In this document: positions 60,990 through 64,000 of the stretch, in pieces | Position numbering within the stretch: the stretch's first letter is position 1 | Layout of the letters: the number at the start of each line of letters is the position of its first letter | Assembly: GCF_009604455.1 (NCBI RefSeq) | Contig: NZ_WEGL01000007.1 | Location: forward strand, 248,001-312,000 | Reading direction: 5' to 3' | From: Streptomyces sp. RB17 | GTDB taxonomy: Bacteria > Actinomycetota > Actinomycetes > Streptomycetales > Streptomycetaceae | DNA length: 64,000 nt | Translations under genes and position numbers: made by a program | Notes under the pieces: model-generated | What the model was told of the DNA's origin: nothing | The model's input: only the letters and a program-made list of their open reading frames with translations | Databases searched by the model: none

Positions 60990-61745
60990 TCAGCCACGAC
61001 GTCCGGCCACGAGCGCTTCGACCCCGTCGAGGATCCGGTCGAGCCCGAACTCGAGCGGGTCGGTGCCGGCAGGGTCGAAGGCGCCGTCGGCGATGGCCCG
61101 GGTCAGGGCCGGGAACCGGTCCGCGTGGCGTTCGAGCACCTCCCCGGTGAGGCGGTTCCACTCCCGGTCCTCGGCGGCGTCGAAGTCGGCCGTCTGCTGG
61201 GCGAGGCTGCGCACGAGGCCGACGACGAGGACGAAGATCTGGTGCCGCTGGGCGGCCGACAGGCCGGTGGGCTCCAGGGCCGCGTGCGCCGCGTCCAGCC
61301 AGCCGAGCTGGTGGGGGCCCATGACCTGGCGGCGCATCGCGGTCGCGGTGAGCGCCCAGGGGTGGGCCCGGTACAGGTCCAGGCACCGGCGGGCCCACAG
61401 CCGGGTCCCGGCGCGCCAGTCGCCCTGCGCGGCGGAGAGGTCGGGGGTCTCGGCGAGGATCGACTCGATCATCAGCTCGACCAGTCCGGCCTTGCCGTGC
61501 ACATAGCGGTACAGCGCCATGGCCGAGACGCCGAACCCGGCGCCGACCTTGCTCATCGAGACCGCTTCCAGCCCCTGGGCGTCGGCCAGCTCGACGGCGG
61601 CCGCGGCGATGCGCTCCGGGGTCAGCGACGGCTTGGGCCCGCGCGTGGGCTGTTCCTGCTCGCCCCACAGCAGCGCGAGGACCGCCCGCGGGTCGCGCGG
61701 CGTCTCCTGCTGCTCCTTGCCGCTCCTGGCGCTGCGTCCGGCCAC
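60990..61745 (-). CDS. TetR-family regulator
   Basis: The 251-aa protein from GTG 61745 (GGAGG five bases upstream) has the TetR helix-turn-helix (LTPERIAAAAVELADAQGLEAVSMSKVGAGFGVSAMALYRYVHGKAGLVE) and a helical ligand domain of the TetR_C_33/TetR_C_1 type. It is divergent from the alpha/beta hydrolase gene and probably represses it. Confidence 0.9.
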   Translation of the reverse strand: MAGRSARSGKEQQETPRDPRAVLALLWGEQEQPTRGPKPSLTPERIAAAAVELADAQGLEAVSMSKVGAGFGVSAMALYRYVHGKAGLVELMIESILAETPDLSAAQGDWRAGTRLWARRCLDLYRAHPWALTATAMRRQVMGPHQLGWLDAAHAALEPTGLSAAQRHQIFVLVVGLVRSLAQQTADFDAAEDREWNRLTGEVLERHADRFPALTRAIADGAFDPAGTDPLEFGLDRILDGVEALVAGRRG

Positions 61746-61864
61746 GAGGCCCTCCTGCTCGGCTGCTGCTCGACTTCGGCGAAGCCCGTTGACTCCACCC
61801 GACAACTCTATATACCGTAAACACAAGGAACACCTAACGGTGTAAACAGTTTAGGGGGAACACC
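61746..61864. promoter_or_regulatory. Divergent TetR-hydrolase promoter
   Basis: It contains the dyad ACACC-TAAC-GGTGT (61830-61843) and two direct GTAAACA repeats (61817-61823 and 61842-61848), unusually AT-rich for this genome. It probably holds the TetR operator for both genes. Confidence 0.6.
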
Positions 61865-62890
61865 ATGCTGCTCACCTACCGGGCCCTCAAGCGCCGCGCC
61901 CTCGCCAAGAAGCTCGCGATCACCACCCCGAACGGCATCGACGAGTCCTCGTACGTCCGCATCGGCGGCATCGACCAGTGGCTCTCCGTGCGCGGCGAGG
62001 ACCGGAGCAACCCCGTGATCCTGGAGCTCCACGGCGGCCCCGGCGCCTCGAACCTGATCTTCACGCCGCGCACCCGCGCCTGGGAGCGGCACTTCACGAT
62101 CGTCCGCTGGGACATGCGGGGCGCCGGCCGGACCTTCGCGGCGGGCGGCGCCGAGGGGCAGGGCGAGCTGACCCTCGACCGCCTCCACGCGGACGCCCTG
62201 GAGGTGACGGAACACGTCCGCACCCGTCTGAACGTGGACAAGGTGCTGCTCCTTGCCAACAGCTTCGGCACGGTCATCGGCCTCCGCCTGGCCCGCAACC
62301 ACCCCGAGCTGTACTCGGCCTACGTCGGCACCGATCAGAACATCGTCGGCGGGGGCCGCGACGCCTCCGCCTACCAGGCGCTGCTGGCCCGGCTGGAGAA
62401 GGCGGGCAGGAAGAAGGAGCTGGCGAAGATCACGGCGATGGGCTCGGACCGCACGGCCTGGTCGGCCCACGAGTGGGCGGAGCACGCGAAGACGGTGGTG
62501 ACGACCGACCCCCTCACCTACGACACCATGAAGACGGTCGTGATCCGCTCCCTGTGGTTCTCCCCCTTCCACACGCTCCGCGACCTGCGCACGTACCTGA
62601 AGGCGCAGACCTTCTCGGAGCGGCTCGGCCCCCAGGCGATGACGATCGACGAGTACGCCGAGGGCACCGCCTTCCGCCTCCCCTTCTTCGTCTTCCAGGG
62701 CGAGAGCGACGTCCTCACCCCACCGCAGCCGGCCCGCCGGTTCTACGACGAAGTCACCGCCCCGCTGAAGGACTTCGCCCTGATCCGCGAGGCGAGCCAC
62801 TTCGCGGCCTTCCGTCACCCCGACCACTTCCTGGACCTGCTGCTGACGAAGGTGCGGCCGGTGACAACCGGGGAGGCGGTAGGGCGCTGA
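61865..62890 (+). CDS. Alpha/beta hydrolase, proline iminopeptidase-like
   Basis: The 341-aa protein from ATG 61865 carries the HGGPGASN oxyanion motif, a nucleophile elbow ANSFGT (about residue 137), the acid in GESDVLTP and the His in EASHFAAFRHPDHFL. This layout is that of prolyl aminopeptidase-like hydrolases, though such a Streptomyces enzyme may act on esters or lactones. Regulation by the divergent TetR is likely. A hairpin terminator follows. Confidence 0.87.
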   Translation: MLLTYRALKRRALAKKLAITTPNGIDESSYVRIGGIDQWLSVRGEDRSNPVILELHGGPGASNLIFTPRTRAWERHFTIVRWDMRGAGRTFAAGGAEGQGELTLDRLHADALEVTEHVRTRLNVDKVLLLANSFGTVIGLRLARNHPELYSAYVGTDQNIVGGGRDASAYQALLARLEKAGRKKELAKITAMGSDRTAWSAHEWAEHAKTVVTTDPLTYDTMKTVVIRSLWFSPFHTLRDLRTYLKAQTFSERLGPQAMTIDEYAEGTAFRLPFFVFQGESDVLTPPQPARRFYDEVTAPLKDFALIREASHFAAFRHPDHFLDLLLTKVRPVTTGEAVGR

Positions 62891-62901
62891 GGCTGCGGCG
62901 C

Positions 62902-62925
62902 CCTGCTCCAACTCCCTGGAGCAGG
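62902..62925 (+). terminator. Terminator after hydrolase gene
   Basis: CCTGCTCCA (62902-62910) pairs with TGGAGCAGG (62917-62925), 11 bases after the stop, followed by a short T-rich stretch. Confidence 0.75.
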
Positions 62926-63006
62926 AGCGTCTTTCCGACGCCCGCTTTCTCAATCTGGCGCAATGGCCACGCGATAACCGGGCCCCGCGCAGGGGAGAAT
63001 CCAGCC

Positions 63007-63516
63007 ATGACCACCAACCCCCCACGTCACACGGGCCTCAACCTGGCCGCCGGTGTGCTCACCGGCATACTCGCCCTCTACATCGCCCTCGTCGCTCTCG
63101 GGAACATCACCGACTTCGGGACGAACCAGCAGTTCGTCCGGCATGTGCTGGCGATGGACACGACGTTCAAGGACCACGACCTGATGTGGCGGGCCGTCAC
63201 CAGCACCGGCCTTCAGGACACCGCCTACGTCCTCATCATCGTGTGGGAGACGGTGGCGGCCCTGGTGCTGATCTGGGGCACGTACCTCTGGGCGCGGCGC
63301 AAGGACGACGACCTCGCCCGGCGCTGGTCCACCTACGGACTGCTGATGCTGGTGCTGCTCTTCGGCGCCGGGTTCATCGCGATCGGCGGTGAGTGGTTCT
63401 CGATGTGGCAGTCCAAGACCTGGAACGGGCTGGACGCCGCGACGCGCATCTTCCTGCTCGCCGGAGTCGCCCTGATCGTCAACCAGCTGCCCGCCCGCCG
63501 GGAGACCACTACTTGA
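63007..63516 (+). CDS. DUF2165 family small membrane protein
   Basis: The 169-aa protein from ATG 63007 has four hydrophobic segments and the DUF2165 pattern: LYIALVALGNITDFGTNQQFVRHVLAMDTTF, AYVLIIVWETVAALVLIWG and AIGGEWFSMWQSKTWNG. Function unknown, predicted integral membrane. It overlaps the convergent right-edge gene by 8 bases. Confidence 0.88.
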   Translation: MTTNPPRHTGLNLAAGVLTGILALYIALVALGNITDFGTNQQFVRHVLAMDTTFKDHDLMWRAVTSTGLQDTAYVLIIVWETVAALVLIWGTYLWARRKDDDLARRWSTYGLLMLVLLFGAGFIAIGGEWFSMWQSKTWNGLDAATRIFLLAGVALIVNQLPARRETTT

Positions 63517-64000
63517 CGACCGCCACCCTGGTGCCCTGGTCGCCGAAGGACCACAGGGCGGCGCCGTCCTGCTTGTGCAGACGGATGCCGCCCAGTTTCT
63601 TGCCGTCCGCCGGGGGCGGCGAGGAGCCGTCCAGGGCGTTGGAGAAGGCTATGTTCACGCCGGACGCGACGGTGAAATACATCACGTGCTCGATCTCCAC
63701 GCCGTCCGAGCCCTTGGTGGGCCGGCCGCGCTTGATGATCGAGTAGCGGCCGGGCTGCGGGCTCACCGTGCCCGGCCACACCGTGAACGTACGGGACGCC
63801 CTGCCCGTCGCGTCGACCAGCCAGACCCGCTTCTCGCCGAGCGAGTACACGATCCGGCGGCCCTCGCCCGACGCGGCCGGCAGCGCGGGCGGGGCCGGGG
63901 AGTGCGGCGCGGCGGAGCCATGGGCGCCCGCCGACGCCGACGGTCGCGGCTTGGCCACGGCGGCCGTGGGACGCGGCCCGTGGTCCGCCTGTACGGCGAG
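63509..64000 (-). CDS. L,D-transpeptidase-like protein, catalytic Cys missing, N-terminus beyond edge
   Basis: The frame continues past the right edge without a start, so at least 163 residues are visible. The C-terminal 110 residues resemble the YkuD fold: RIVYSLGEKRVWLVDATGRA, TFTVWPGTVSPQPGRYSII, then GGIRLHKQDGAALWSFGDQG. In active enzymes the penultimate motif is SHGCIR; here the aligned part is LGGIRL, without the catalytic Cys and with no obvious His. It may be a non-enzymatic wall-binding protein. A Pro/Ala-rich linker precedes it. Confidence 0.65.
   Translation of the reverse strand, partial: LAVQADHGPRPTAAVAKPRPSASAGAHGSAAPHSPAPPALPAASGEGRRIVYSLGEKRVWLVDATGRASRTFTVWPGTVSPQPGRYSIIKRGRPTKGSDGVEIEHVMYFTVASGVNIAFSNALDGSSPPPADGKKLGGIRLHKQDGAALWSFGDQGTRVAVVK

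Overview
The window is high-GC actinobacterial DNA, almost certainly Streptomyces. Indicators are the pervasive GC-rich third codon positions, frequent GTG starts, WXG100/RHS secretion genes, paired XRE-DUF5753 and DUF397 genes, a GPP34 protein, SpoIIE-type phosphatases and a Streptomyces-style D-Ala-D-Ala carboxypeptidase. No complete rRNA or tRNA gene and no CRISPR array is visible.

Region 1 (1-13.7 kb, accessory). Two ESX/WXG-like genes (minus strand) lie beside a plus-strand cluster that looks like a cyclophane RiPP system of the Haa type. It comprises a STAND NTPase/TPR protein (HaaT-like), a 63-aa precursor ending HAASLIWPWPF (HaaA-like), a radical SAM/SPASM maturase (HaaB-like), a GNAT enzyme (HaaN-like) and an overlapping DUF397 gene. 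Converging on it is a minus-strand WXG100-like / 1440-aa RHS toxin / putative immunity set. A GntR regulator and a divergent NUDIX gene follow, with a near-identical operator-like motif on each side of gntR.

Region 2 (13.7-27.3 kb, IS-scarred). It holds a small secreted peptide, a GNAT enzyme, a free-standing NusG-type KOW domain and an IS110-family element. Next comes a minus-strand catabolic operon under an AraC regulator: BKACE, quinone-oxidoreductase-like enzyme, TauD dioxygenase, MFS transporter, RBBP9-like hydrolase and a truncated acetoacetate-CoA ligase. BKACE enzymes release acetoacetate, so losing the acetoacetate-activating enzyme at the IS110 edge is notable. A divergent TauD-like gene carries HxA instead of HxD, and is followed by an acyl-CoA ligase broken by an IS630-family element with clear terminal inverted repeats and TA target duplication.

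Region 3 (27.3-37.5 kb). A DyP-type peroxidase operon runs through two hypothetical proteins, the peroxidase, a BASS-like transporter and a SpoIIE phosphatase with an apparent frameshift. An ABC exporter and an organomercurial-lyase-like gene behind a MerR-type promoter follow, then DUF5990. This ends at the 3' part of a tRNA (resembling tRNA-Arg(CCU)) followed by a terminator, which I read as an attachment-site remnant and the likely end of a genomic island. A 32-bp direct repeat marks the 3' ends of the SpoIIE and DUF5990 genes.

Region 4 (37.5-64 kb, mostly core-like chromosome). It includes a secreted PGRP amidase, an integrase relic, a GYD protein, two paralogous secreted proteins with a shared upstream region, a slipin, an MFS/ArsR divergent pair, glutathione peroxidase, a MerR regulator, a DUF397/XRE pair and GPP34. 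These are followed by a membrane-anchored carboxypeptidase with a long acidic repeat domain, a polytopic membrane protein, an SDR, a sodium:solute symporter, a degenerate ADP-ribosylglycohydrolase, a TetR/alpha-beta hydrolase pair, DUF2165, and an L,D-transpeptidase-like protein lacking its catalytic Cys at the right edge.

Family names come from reading the translations and from memory of the families; no database search was run.
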